Assembly (NCBI GenBank): GCA_903825565.1
Contig: CAIKBD010000014.1
Location: 1-34,051, forward strand
Length of the DNA stretch: 34,051 nucleotides
Reading direction: 5' to 3'
DNA from: an uncultured Anaerolineales bacterium
GTDB lineage: Bacteria > Chloroflexota > Anaerolineae > UBA4142
The position numbers were made by a program, and so were the translations under genes. Under the pieces are notes generated by a model. The model was not told where the DNA came from. It did no database searches and was given only the letters and a program-made list of their open reading frames with translations. Shown piece by piece: positions 8,946 to 17,589 of this stretch. Every line of letters begins with the position of its first letter. Position 1 is the first letter of the stretch.

Positions 8946-10168
8946 TGCAGGCGCGTTGGGCGAGTGTCGGAAGCGCGCTGTTGCTGTTGCTCGCGTTTAT
9001 CGGTTACACGTGGGCGACTTGGCAATTTTTCACATCCCTTGCGCCGGGCGGCAATGACTTTCTAACGCATTACGGTGGCTGGGAAGCGTATCTCAGGTTG
9101 GGATTGAATCCGTACTCGGACGAAGCGGCGTTGCACACTCAGATAGCCATCTATGGGCGCGCAGCATTGCCGGGCGAAGATCAAAATCGCATGGCGTATC
9201 CTTTTTTTTCGATCTTGTTGCACGGGCCCTTTGTGTTGATTGCGGATTATCCCTTGGCACGCGCGCTATACATGACGCTAGAGCAAGCCGCTGTCTTTTT
9301 CGGCGCGGTGCTGTGTTTGCGCGTGTTTCGCTGGCAGGCGCCGTTGGGTATGCAGGCGTTCGTGCTGGGCTGGTCGTTGCTGAACTATCACACTGCGCGC
9401 GGAATTTTGATCGGGCAGTTTGCGCTTTTGGCTTTTTGTGCCATTGCCGTGATGTTGATTCTTTTGCATTACAAACGAGATGCCCTGGCGGGTGCAGTTT
9501 TAGTTGTGACCATGATCAAACCGCCGCTCGTGTTTTTGCTCGTACCGTATTTGATCGGCTGGGCGTTTGTGCGCCGCCGTTGGCGCTTTATCGCCGGCTT
9601 TTTTTCAGTCCTGACGATTCTCAGCGTTGGCAGTTTTGCAATCTTGCCAACTTGGCTGAGTGATTGGTTATATCGCGTTATTCGCTATCCGGAGTACACG
9701 GTAAACCAAAGCCCGCTCTGGACCTTGTCCGCATGGGCAACGGCGGGGCTTGGCGCGGCAGGTCCGATCCTGTGGGTTGCTTTGCTGATGTTCGGCTTGG
9801 GGTGGGCGTGGTGGTGCGCGTTACGGGATGTAAACAATGTGGAATTTTATTGGGCGTTTGGGATCACGCTCGTTATTTCAAATTTACTCTCGCCACGCAC
9901 GGCGACGACGGACTATGTGTTGATGCTCGTGCCCACGCTCTGGATGTTGGTGGTTTTGGATCGTGTGCCCGGTTGGGGACGGATCGCCATGATCAGTGTG
10001 ATGGCAATTGCTCTCGTCGGTCCCTGGGTTTTGCATTTGGCAACAGTGCAGGGTAACTCGGAGCAAGCGGCGATGTTTTTGCCTTGGCCCCTGACGTTGG
10101 GCGCGATACTTGTGTTTGCTCGGCGCGGGTTGATTACGGATGCGCGGCAGATGGGGATTCAACCATGA
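8945..10168 (+). CDS. GT87-like membrane glycosyltransferase
   Basis: A 407-residue protein from ATG 8945, overlapping the previous stop by one base; upstream in-frame codons lie inside the previous gene and look non-coding. It has the fullest GT87 motif set in the window: NDFLTHYGGWEAYLRLGLNP (37-56), MAYPFFSILLHGP (83-95), LIGQFALLAF with G157-Q158, and MIKPPLVFLLVPYLI with K192-P193. About ten membrane helices and no soluble tail. Members of this family use polyprenyl-phosphate-mannose to build mannans and glycolipids in actinobacteria; here the substrate is unknown. It is translationally coupled to both neighbours. Confidence 0.82.
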   Translation: MQARWASVGSALLLLLAFIGYTWATWQFFTSLAPGGNDFLTHYGGWEAYLRLGLNPYSDEAALHTQIAIYGRAALPGEDQNRMAYPFFSILLHGPFVLIADYPLARALYMTLEQAAVFFGAVLCLRVFRWQAPLGMQAFVLGWSLLNYHTARGILIGQFALLAFCAIAVMLILLHYKRDALAGAVLVVTMIKPPLVFLLVPYLIGWAFVRRRWRFIAGFFSVLTILSVGSFAILPTWLSDWLYRVIRYPEYTVNQSPLWTLSAWATAGLGAAGPILWVALLMFGLGWAWWCALRDVNNVEFYWAFGITLVISNLLSPRTATTDYVLMLVPTLWMLVVLDRVPGWGRIAMISVMAIALVGPWVLHLATVQGNSEQAAMFLPWPLTLGAILVFARRGLITDARQMGIQP

Positions 10169-11766
10169 CCACCGAGTTTCAGCATTGGCGTCCGTACCTG
10201 GGATTGTTTTTGCTCACGCTGATTTTTCGTGTTGCTACCGCCGTGCCGCTGGAGCAAGCCGGCTACATGGACGCGTCCTACACCATCCACGTCGCAGAAA
10301 ATCTTGCGCGCGGCGATGGGTTCGTCGAGTACGTCTTGTGGAATTATCTCGACAACCCAACCGGCTTGCCGCATCCCAGCAACACCTATTGGATGCCGTT
10401 GCCGGCGTTGCTCGTCGCGCCATTCTTTTTCGGCTTGGGCGTTTCATACCGCGTCGCGCAAATTCCGTTCATCTTGCTGTCGTCGCTGTTGCCGCTGTTT
10501 GCGTTTTATCTTGCGCGCCGCATTTTAGCGCGCGACGATTACGCGTGGGCGGCGGCGATCTTTACCGCGTGCAGCGGCTTTTACACGATCTACTGGGTCA
10601 GCCCGGACAACTTTACGCCGTTCGCGTTGACGGCGACCGTGTGCCTCTACATGAGCGCGCGCGGTGTCGAGACGCAGTCCGCGCGCTATTTCTTCGCCGC
10701 CGGCATTTTCGCCGCGCTCAGCCACCTCTCCCGCGCGGATGGTGTGCTCCTGCTGGCAATTCCGCCCATCGCGTTAATCGTCAATCAACCGACGCGCTCG
10801 CTGAAAATTGTCCTGCTGTCTACGGGCTACTGTCTCCTCGGTTACTTGCTCTTGCTGACGCCTTGGTTCGCGCGCAACTATGTTGTCATCGGCGCGCCGT
10901 ACCCCAGCGCGGGCACGAAAACCTTGTGGCTGACGAATTACGACGAACTGTTTCGCTTTGCCGATGATCTCACGTGGCAACGGTATCTCGCGTGGGGCAT
11001 GGATCAAATCGTCGCGTCGAAACTGACGGCGGCGGCGCGCAATGTGTTCATCATCGTTTTTTCGACGTTACAAATAGCGCTTGCGCCGTTTGCCGTGATC
11101 GGCGTGTGGCAACTGCGTCGCCGGCGCGAACTGCAAGCGTTCCTGATCTACGCGACGTTGCTCTACCTGGCGATGACGGTTGCGTTCACGCTTCCCAGTT
11201 GGCGCGGCAGTCTGTTTCATTCCGCGTCCGCGTTTCTGCCGTTCTGTGCGCTTGCCGTGCCGCCCGGCATTGAGGGGTTGGTGCGGTGGGTCGCGCGGCG
11301 GCGGCGCACCTGGGATGCGCGTGTTGCGGCGCGCGTGTTTCTCGCCGGCTTTGCCGCACTGGCGATCTTCCTCAGCATCTATTTGTACGCGAGCGCAGTG
11401 TTTCCTGGGATCGGCGCGAGCGCGAGCGACATCCCGTTGTGGAATCTGCGCGACGCCGAATATCCGGCAATCGCGCGCTGGCTCGATCAAAACGCGCGCG
11501 CAGATGATCTTGTGCTGGTGGTGGATCCGCCCGGCTTTTACAACGTGAGTCACCGCCGCGCTATCGCGATCCCGACGGACAGCGTGGAGGCAGTTTTGCT
11601 CGCGGCGAAAAAATTCGGCGCGCGATACTTGATCGTGCAGTTCGATCACCCAGCGCCGCTGAACGATCTGTACCACGCGCGCGCGCCGGTGCCGGGGTTG
11701 ACGCGCGTCGCCGAGTTTCGGGACGGGAACGGCAAGCCGGCGACGTTGTTCGAGATTGCGCGGTAG
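10165..11766 (+). CDS. GT39 / ArnT-like membrane glycosyltransferase
   Basis: A 534-residue protein from ATG 10165, overlapping the previous stop as ATGA. It has the classic long first loop: MDASYTIHVAENLARGDGF (35-53, catalytic Asp region) followed by HPSNTYWMPLPALL (70-83), the second loop motif of this group. LSRADGVLLL in the middle corresponds to the conserved 'TR.eg' region. A soluble tail begins about residue 433 (IARWLDQNARADDLVLVVDPP). This gene is visibly richer in G and C at third positions than the genes before it, hinting at a different history. Likely function: sugar transfer from a lipid-phosphate donor outside the membrane. Confidence 0.82.
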   Translation: MTTEFQHWRPYLGLFLLTLIFRVATAVPLEQAGYMDASYTIHVAENLARGDGFVEYVLWNYLDNPTGLPHPSNTYWMPLPALLVAPFFFGLGVSYRVAQIPFILLSSLLPLFAFYLARRILARDDYAWAAAIFTACSGFYTIYWVSPDNFTPFALTATVCLYMSARGVETQSARYFFAAGIFAALSHLSRADGVLLLAIPPIALIVNQPTRSLKIVLLSTGYCLLGYLLLLTPWFARNYVVIGAPYPSAGTKTLWLTNYDELFRFADDLTWQRYLAWGMDQIVASKLTAAARNVFIIVFSTLQIALAPFAVIGVWQLRRRRELQAFLIYATLLYLAMTVAFTLPSWRGSLFHSASAFLPFCALAVPPGIEGLVRWVARRRRTWDARVAARVFLAGFAALAIFLSIYLYASAVFPGIGASASDIPLWNLRDAEYPAIARWLDQNARADDLVLVVDPPGFYNVSHRRAIAIPTDSVEAVLLAAKKFGARYLIVQFDHPAPLNDLYHARAPVPGLTRVAEFRDGNGKPATLFEIAR

Positions 11767-11770
11767 ATGT

Positions 11771-12661
11771 ATGTTCAAAGACTTGGATATTTTTTTGCGC
11801 GCGGCGGCGGCGATCCGGCAGGGAACTGATCCATACTCGATTCCCAATCTCGAAGTTTTTTATCCGTTGCCATTTTATTTTCTGTTTATCCCGCTGGTAG
11901 GATTGTCTGCGCCGATAGTGTATGCGTTGTGGAGCGCGTTGTCGGCAGGTGTGTTGCTGGCGATCTTGCGTCAACGCACAATCTGGGTGTTATTGTCCAT
12001 GCCGGTCCTGCTGACGTTTCTGTTAGGACAAGTGGACATTGTAATGATGGCGTTGTACGCCGCGCTATGCTCGGGCGTTGGCGCGGGAGTAGCGTTGGCG
12101 TTTCTTGCGCTCAAACCGCAACTTGTTTTGTTGCTCGTGCCGTGGATGGTATGGCACTGGTGGCGGCGCGACCGTCGCCAGATCGTCTGGTTCGTTGTTG
12201 TGCTGAGTGCGTTGGTTGTGCTTTCGTTCCTCGTGCAACCGGATTGGCTGGGACATTTTTTGGCGCGGAGCGGTGAGCGCACACGCGCGGCGATTTCGTC
12301 GTCGGTGTGGGGCTTGCTGGCGTTTTTACCGTCGGCGCTGTGGTTGCCAATCGCGGCGCTGGTGGCGGCGGCGATGATCGTCTGGGTCTGGCGCAAGGAT
12401 GATTTTGATTTGATCGCGGCGGTCGGTTTGTTGATCAGTCCGTTTATTTTTTCGTACAACTTGGTGCCGTTGCTGGCATTGCGTCTTACGCGCAACGCGC
12501 TGATCGGATTTACCGGATTGTCGTGGCTAACCTTCGTGATTGCGGCGTGGCAACTGAATGATCGCGCGGCGGTGTTGTGCACTTTTTGGGTGTTGATTGT
12601 GTTATACTCGCAGCGCCGAAACCGGCGCGCGCCCCGATTTGGTCAGGGTGGAAGGCAATAG
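11771..12661 (+). CDS. GT87-like membrane glycosyltransferase lacking the usual first helix
   Basis: A 296-residue protein from ATG 11771, 4 nt after the preceding stop. It starts directly with KDLDIFLRAAAAIRQGTDPY (3-22), the GT87 outside loop that normally follows a first membrane helix, so this helix is absent. The other landmarks are in place: FYPLPFYFLF (30-39), LLGQVDIVMM with G86-Q87, and LKPQLVLLLVPW with K115-P116. Either the real start lies further upstream inside the previous gene, where the frame is open only briefly, or the protein truly begins here. Its end contains a promoter-like sequence for the next gene. Confidence 0.68.
   Translation: MFKDLDIFLRAAAAIRQGTDPYSIPNLEVFYPLPFYFLFIPLVGLSAPIVYALWSALSAGVLLAILRQRTIWVLLSMPVLLTFLLGQVDIVMMALYAALCSGVGAGVALAFLALKPQLVLLLVPWMVWHWWRRDRRQIVWFVVVLSALVVLSFLVQPDWLGHFLARSGERTRAAISSSVWGLLAFLPSALWLPIAALVAAAMIVWVWRKDDFDLIAAVGLLISPFIFSYNLVPLLALRLTRNALIGFTGLSWLTFVIAAWQLNDRAAVLCTFWVLIVLYSQRRNRRAPRFGQGGRQ
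12600..12608 (+). promoter_or_regulatory. Extended -10 promoter-like element inside the 3' end of the preceding gene
   Basis: TGTTATACT reads as an extended -10 (TGn followed by TATACT at 12603-12608). No good -35 is seen at 17 nt, which is tolerated by extended -10 promoters. It would start RNA near 12615, leaving a leader of about 47 nt before ATG 12662. It could allow the second half of the block to be expressed separately. Confidence 0.4.
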
Positions 12662-14680
12662 ATGCGTTCTCTTTTCAAGTTCGATGCGCGCCGCAAAGGA
12701 TGGATCGGCGCAGTGGCGCTGGGCGCGGCGACGCTCGCGCATTTTATCCTGCCCGCGGTGCCCGATGATACGCCAAGCGTTCTGATGATTCTGGATCGCG
12801 TGTTCGATTTGATCTGGGCTGGGATTTTTTCGCTTGCGGCGATTGGCGTTGGGCGTTGGGTGCTGCGGAAAACCGGATGCGTTTTCCAATCGGTTGGCGC
12901 GACGAGTGTTTGGGCATGGGGCATCGGCGCAGGCATTTTTAGCCAGGGCTTGCTCTTCCTCGGATTGGCGCATCTTTTATCGAAACCGCTGGTCATCGCA
13001 CTGCTTTTCGCGGCAGTCGGCTTGACCGTGCGAGAATGGCGCGCGACCGGGCGCGAATTGTGGGCGCATTGGCAAACTAAATCAGCCCCGACTAGTTTGG
13101 AACGCATACTGATTGTTGCGCTAGTTTTGTTGGTCTTGCCTGTTTTGCTTGGCGCATTGCTTCCGCCTACCGAGGGCGACGCATTGAGTTATCAATTAGC
13201 CGCGCCGTCCCTGTTCCTGGAGCGGCAATCCGTCTTCCCCGTGTTCGAGAATACTGGCGCGAATTATCCACTTGGCGCAAGTATGCTCTTTATGTTTGGG
13301 CTGGCGGTTGACAGTCCGATTGCGGCGCAACTCACGCATTTTCTTTTCGGCTTGGCGTTGATGGGTGCGATCTATGCGTTTACCGCCGAGAATTTTGGGC
13401 GTCCGGCAGGATTGCTCGCGAGCGTGATTTATTGGACTTCGCCCGTAGTTGGGCTGGAAGCCAATGCACCGTTGCTCGATCTGGGTTGGGTATTCTACGA
13501 GTTTCTTGCAATTTGGATGTTTTGGCGATGGCATCAGACGCGTTCGATGCGTGCATTGATCCTGATGGGGGTTGCTCTCGGATTGGCAATGGCTAGCAAA
13601 TATTTGGCGTTTGTCGGTTTGGGAGTGATGGGGCTACTCGTTGGATGTGACGCCCTCTTTGTTCAGCGCAAGATAGGGCGCAGTTTTCGCGATGGGCTGA
13701 TCCTCGGCGGAGTTGCGCTAGTGGTTGTCTCGCCGTGGTTGCTCAAGAATTTTGTGATGTTGGGTAATCCGGTTTATCCTTTTTTCCTGGGAACGTACGG
13801 ACTCGATGGGCAACTGCACAATGCCGCCAAAGGACTTGACGACTGGGTTGGCGCGGGAATGGGGAATGACTTGACGGCGTTGTTGATGTTTCCGTATAAT
13901 GTATACGTACATTGGCAGCGTTTTGATCCCGTCAAGAATCGCGGTGGTCCGAGTTTCTTTTTCTGGTTATTGCCGTTTTATGCGCTGGTGCCGAAACGTG
14001 CGCTGGTCAGCGTAATCTTGTTGATTGTCGCCATCCGTTTTGGAGTGTGGTGGAATTTGACCCAGTTTGTGCGCTATGGGTTGATCTTTTTTCCTTTGCT
14101 CAGTGTGGTGTGCGGATATACGGCTTGGGAACTGCTGACGCGTGTTCGCGGGCGCTGGGGACGTCCACTGTTGCAAATTGCCATCACGTTTTTCGCGGTC
14201 ATGGGAATCGCTTTGCAGTGGGGCTTTTTGTTTTTCCTGCGCGACGGCTCGGTGGCATTTTTGTTGGGGCTGGAGTCGCGCGCGGCTTTTCTAGACACCA
14301 ATCTGCATGACTATCGCGCAATCCAGTTTATGAATAGCACATTCCCAGCGGATGCCAGAATATTTGCGCTGGGTGACACGCGCGTCTTTTATCTGCGTCG
14401 TCGCATGATTGGCGATGTGGCGCACGCGAATTGGGCGGAACTTGTGACTTGGGGGCAGACGTTGGCGGGTGTCCGTGAGCGGTTGAACGAGCTGGGCGTG
14501 AACTATATCTGGGTGAGCGAAGAAGAGATCATCTACGCGCGGAATTTTTGGAATATTCCGCCGCCCTGGCAAACTCCCGGCGTATCGTTTGCCGACTTTA
14601 GAGCATGTTGTTTGGAGCGATTATACGAGGATGAGCGCGGTCACTCGATCTATGTATTGCGAGATGGAGTGAGTCCGTGA
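12662..14680 (+). CDS. Large GT-C (GT39-like) membrane protein with soluble C-terminal tail
   Basis: A 672-residue protein from ATG 12662, which follows the previous stop without a gap; GGAAGG lies about 6 nt upstream. The N-terminal third (about 1-165) adds several membrane helices that the other GT-C proteins here lack. The enzyme-like part starts with PTEGDALSYQLAAPSLFLE (about 169-187), with Asp in the GT39 position, followed by NYPLGASML, a match to the second loop motif. ASKYLAFVGL near 308-317 and SPWLLKNFVMLGNPVYPF further on are typical of these enzymes in environmental bacteria. The soluble tail runs from about 552 (IQFMNSTFPADARIFALGD) to the end. Substrate unknown. Confidence 0.75.
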   Translation: MRSLFKFDARRKGWIGAVALGAATLAHFILPAVPDDTPSVLMILDRVFDLIWAGIFSLAAIGVGRWVLRKTGCVFQSVGATSVWAWGIGAGIFSQGLLFLGLAHLLSKPLVIALLFAAVGLTVREWRATGRELWAHWQTKSAPTSLERILIVALVLLVLPVLLGALLPPTEGDALSYQLAAPSLFLERQSVFPVFENTGANYPLGASMLFMFGLAVDSPIAAQLTHFLFGLALMGAIYAFTAENFGRPAGLLASVIYWTSPVVGLEANAPLLDLGWVFYEFLAIWMFWRWHQTRSMRALILMGVALGLAMASKYLAFVGLGVMGLLVGCDALFVQRKIGRSFRDGLILGGVALVVVSPWLLKNFVMLGNPVYPFFLGTYGLDGQLHNAAKGLDDWVGAGMGNDLTALLMFPYNVYVHWQRFDPVKNRGGPSFFFWLLPFYALVPKRALVSVILLIVAIRFGVWWNLTQFVRYGLIFFPLLSVVCGYTAWELLTRVRGRWGRPLLQIAITFFAVMGIALQWGFLFFLRDGSVAFLLGLESRAAFLDTNLHDYRAIQFMNSTFPADARIFALGDTRVFYLRRRMIGDVAHANWAELVTWGQTLAGVRERLNELGVNYIWVSEEEIIYARNFWNIPPPWQTPGVSFADFRACCLERLYEDERGHSIYVLRDGVSP

Positions 14681-14695
14681 GAGCCGAAGGTGGGC

Positions 14696-15709
14696 ATGTA
14701 TCGGAATAAACGCATCGCGCTGGTCATTCCAGCGCACAACGAAGAAAAATTGATCCTAGCGACGCTGGACAATGTGCCGGGCTTGGTGGATCGTATCTAC
14801 GTCATTGATGATGCAAGCACGGATGGCACGGCACTGTGTGTGCGTGAACGCGCGGTGGTTGATCCTCGCGTGTGTTTGTTGCAACATGCGCACAATCGCG
14901 GACCGGGTGGTGCGATTATTACGGGTTATAAACAAACGCTTGTGGATGATTATGATATCGTTGTCGTGATCGGCGGTGACAATCAAATGCCGCTGGATCA
15001 GATTTGCGATTTTCTCGATCCGTTGGTTAATGGCGCGGCAGACTATACCAAAGGCAATCGCTTTATGCGCCGCCGTTACGCGTTTGCGAACGTTCCTGGG
15101 ATTATGCCCAAGACCCGATTGATTGGCAATGCGATCATTTCTGCGCTTACCAAAGTCGCATCGGGGTATTACAAGATCGTGGATGTTGTGGACGGGTATA
15201 CGGCGATCAACCTGGACGCGCTCGAGGCGATTGATTGGGATCAGGCGTGGCACGGCTATGGTTATCCGATGGATTTTTTGATTCGTCTGAACGCGTACGG
15301 TTTCCGCGTCAAGGATATATCGCGCCGCGCGATTTACTTGCCCGGTGAACGGCAATCGCAGATCAAGGGCTTGCGCTATGCGTTGCGCGTTTCGCCGATG
15401 CTGGCGCGCGGTTTTTTGTGGCGGTTGTGGAACAAGTACGTGTTGTGGAATTTCCACCCGCTGGTGTTTTTTTATTTCAGCGGACTGGGCTTGACCTTGC
15501 TGGGCTTGCTGGGGGGACTCTGGTTGATATACGAACAACTCACCGGTGTCGGCGTGAGCGGGCCCCGCGCCGTACTCGACGCCATGCTCCTCATTATGGG
15601 CACGCAATTTTTACTCTTTGCAATGATGTTCGATATGCAAGAGTCGCTCGATCTACTGCCAATGGACCGGCGCACGGGGGATCGTTCAACGCGTTTGGAC
15701 AAGGGGTAG
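14696..15709 (+). CDS. GT2 glycosyltransferase with two C-terminal membrane helices
   Basis: A 337-residue protein; ATG 14696 is preferred over GTG 14690 because the purine-rich GAAGG sits 5 nt upstream. Motifs: IPAHNEE (11-17), VIDDASTDGT (36-45), HNRGPGGAI (66-74) and VIGGDNQMPLDQI (91-103, metal site in which the usual DAD is GGDNQ). Two membrane helices lie near 252-272 and 290-312. This architecture is that of polyprenyl-phosphate sugar synthases anchored to the membrane. Unlike the 7329 enzyme it carries its own membrane anchor, so the two may make different donors. It starts 15 nt after the preceding gene and ends 2 nt before the next. Confidence 0.83.
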   Translation: MYRNKRIALVIPAHNEEKLILATLDNVPGLVDRIYVIDDASTDGTALCVRERAVVDPRVCLLQHAHNRGPGGAIITGYKQTLVDDYDIVVVIGGDNQMPLDQICDFLDPLVNGAADYTKGNRFMRRRYAFANVPGIMPKTRLIGNAIISALTKVASGYYKIVDVVDGYTAINLDALEAIDWDQAWHGYGYPMDFLIRLNAYGFRVKDISRRAIYLPGERQSQIKGLRYALRVSPMLARGFLWRLWNKYVLWNFHPLVFFYFSGLGLTLLGLLGGLWLIYEQLTGVGVSGPRAVLDAMLLIMGTQFLLFAMMFDMQESLDLLPMDRRTGDRSTRLDKG

Positions 15710-15711
15710 CG

Positions 15712-16413
15712 ATGAGGCGCAACTATCGAGTCGGCGGACACGCAACACTGGCTCAGGAAATGACATACTATGACAGTATCGTCGGCAATTATGAGCCGCT
15801 TACCGAGCGGGATTACGTGGCGATTTTGACCTTGTTGCCGCCAGAGGCATCCGCGCAGGCAGTTCTTGAAATTGGCTGTGGCAGTGGCGCATTTGGCGTG
15901 CGACTGCAGAAACGCCTCACCAGTGTGGTTAATGTCGGTCTTGATGTTTCGTTCAATTTGCTCAGTCATCACCCTTTTGCGCCAACGCTAGGCAATGGGC
16001 AGTGCTTGCCATTTGCGAACGCCTCATTTGATTTGATTGCGGCATCGGCTTCATTGCACCACATTCACAACTTGGCGCAAACACTCGCCGAAATCTTTCG
16101 CTGTCTTAGACCGGGTGGGCGGGTAATTTTTGTCGAACCGAACGCCGATCATCCGTACCGCCGACTCGTTGTGGACGGCGGCTTTTTGCGTGGTTGGTTT
16201 TTGAAAACGAGCGACGAAAGTATCTTTCCCACCGATTTAGTTGCGATGATGAGTGCGCTCGGGTTTAAAAATTCGGCGTTTCAATATATGACGTTTGAGA
16301 ATCGTCAACCATCGTTGCTTGGGCGAATGCAATGGGGGTTTAGTCGCTTGCCCTCACCGCGTCGTTTGGATCGCTTTATTCATCCCTGGTTTGTGTTGGT
16401 GAGCGAAAAGTGA
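15712..16413 (+). CDS. Class I SAM-dependent methyltransferase
   Basis: A 233-residue protein from ATG 15712; AAGGGG lies about 7 nt upstream. SAM-binding motifs are VLEIGCGSGAFG (51-62), an acidic D78 ending strand 2, LPFANASFDLIAASASLHHI (99-118), and CLRPGGRVIFVEPN (131-144). This is the Methyltransf_11 pattern. The upstream in-frame codons overlap the GT2 gene and are not protein-like. The substrate could be a sugar hydroxyl of the glycan or a lipid. It overlaps the next gene's GTG start by 4 nt. Confidence 0.87.
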   Translation: MRRNYRVGGHATLAQEMTYYDSIVGNYEPLTERDYVAILTLLPPEASAQAVLEIGCGSGAFGVRLQKRLTSVVNVGLDVSFNLLSHHPFAPTLGNGQCLPFANASFDLIAASASLHHIHNLAQTLAEIFRCLRPGGRVIFVEPNADHPYRRLVVDGGFLRGWFLKTSDESIFPTDLVAMMSALGFKNSAFQYMTFENRQPSLLGRMQWGFSRLPSPRRLDRFIHPWFVLVSEK

Positions 16414-17588
16414 GCGCCGCACGTTTTGAACCGACTTGGCGCGCGGTACTCGACCGTGCCGATGCGGATGCGTATCTTGGCTATTCCAAATTCGACGCGT
16501 TGGAAAGCCCGCTCCTGCGCGCCTTGTCTTTCAACTGGTGGTTGCCCCGTTTGCTGTGGACGCAACTAGTCATGCGTGCGCCGATCAATCTGCGTCCGTT
16601 CCTAGGCGTTGCAAAAGGCGTGAATCCCAAAGGCATTGCCCTCTTTGCGCGCGCGAACCTGACCGCATACGAATTGCGGCGCGAGGACAAGACGGTCACG
16701 CGTGCACGCTGGCTCCTCGATTGGCTCCTCGCGCATGACTCGCGCGCACGCGGCGACTATCACGGCAGTTGCTGGGGCTATCATCACGCGTGGCAAAGTC
16801 CAGGTTTTTATGCGCCCGCATGGTTCCCGAATTGTGTGGTCACCGTCTTTGCGGTGGAAGCGTTATTGCACGGCTATCGCGTGTTAGGCGAGGCGCGGTA
16901 CCTTGCCGCCGCGCGCAGTGCCGCCGATTTTATTCTCAACGATCTCACCGTGTTTCACGAAGATGCCGAGCAGAAATGTATTGCGTACGTTCCCAACATC
17001 CCGCGCCAATTCGTCGTCATCAACAATAACGCGCTCGCCGGTGCGTTGCTTGCGAAAATCGGGGTGGCGACCGGCGAACGACATCTGATCGAGCAAGCGC
17101 GCAAGTTGATCGAGTTCGTCGTGCGGAATCGGACTGCGTATGACGCGTGGTATTACACGGTCGAGCCGGGACAAACGCTGATCACGCACGACAACTATCA
17201 CACCGGCGGTATTCTCGACGCGTTGTTCGAATACGAACAGACGACCGGCGACACGCGGCATCACACTGTGTACACGCGCGCGCTCGACTATTATCGCAAA
17301 AATCTTTTTTTGCCGGACGGCGCGCCCAAGTGGATGAATAACCAGGTGTATCCGTTGGATATTCACGGTGCGGCGCAAGGGATCATCACTTTTGCGCTCG
17401 CCGGCGACTTGGAGTGGGCGACGCGTATCGCGGATTGGACGATTCACACGCTCTACAAAGGCGATGGAAACTTTGCATACCAACGCGCGCGATTTTACAC
17501 CAAACGCTTTACGCTAATGCGTTGGTGCAATGCGTGGATGGCGCGTGCCTTGTCGGTCTTGCTACAAACTCAAACCAGGTCAAATTGA
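16410..17588 (+). CDS. Alpha/alpha-toroid (six-hairpin glycosidase-like) protein of unknown function
   Basis: A 392-residue soluble protein with GTG start overlapping the previous stop (GTGA). It has repeated helical pairs with aromatic-rich loops: HGSCWGYHHAWQSPGFYAP (118-136), INNNALAGALLAKIG (204-218), ITHDNYHTGGILDALFEY (258-275) and YPLDIHGAAQGIITFAL (314-330). This pattern fits an (alpha/alpha)6 barrel as in unsaturated-uronyl hydrolases and the helical part of C5-epimerases. Proteins of this kind occur in polysaccharide clusters and are sometimes mislabelled in databases. No signal peptide is visible, so it should act in the cytoplasm. It could be a sugar epimerase or hydrolase, but I cannot name the reaction. 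Confidence 0.7.
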   Translation: MSAARFEPTWRAVLDRADADAYLGYSKFDALESPLLRALSFNWWLPRLLWTQLVMRAPINLRPFLGVAKGVNPKGIALFARANLTAYELRREDKTVTRARWLLDWLLAHDSRARGDYHGSCWGYHHAWQSPGFYAPAWFPNCVVTVFAVEALLHGYRVLGEARYLAAARSAADFILNDLTVFHEDAEQKCIAYVPNIPRQFVVINNNALAGALLAKIGVATGERHLIEQARKLIEFVVRNRTAYDAWYYTVEPGQTLITHDNYHTGGILDALFEYEQTTGDTRHHTVYTRALDYYRKNLFLPDGAPKWMNNQVYPLDIHGAAQGIITFALAGDLEWATRIADWTIHTLYKGDGNFAYQRARFYTKRFTLMRWCNAWMARALSVLLQTQTRSN

Positions 17589-17589
17589 A

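Noticed and set aside
10140-10967. A 275-residue plus-strand frame inside the 10165 glycosyltransferase gene.
   Set aside because: Arg/Ala-rich translation with no hydrophobic pattern or motif; the GT39 frame has clear family motifs over the same bases.
13895-13900. A TATAAT inside the 12662 gene.
   Set aside because: It is deep in the coding sequence with no gene start following it.
16410-17588. Annotation of the toroid protein as delta-aminolevulinic acid dehydratase.
   Set aside because: Related sequences sometimes bear this name, but the protein has none of the metal-binding Cys or Schiff-base Lys motifs of HemB and looks like a helical barrel.
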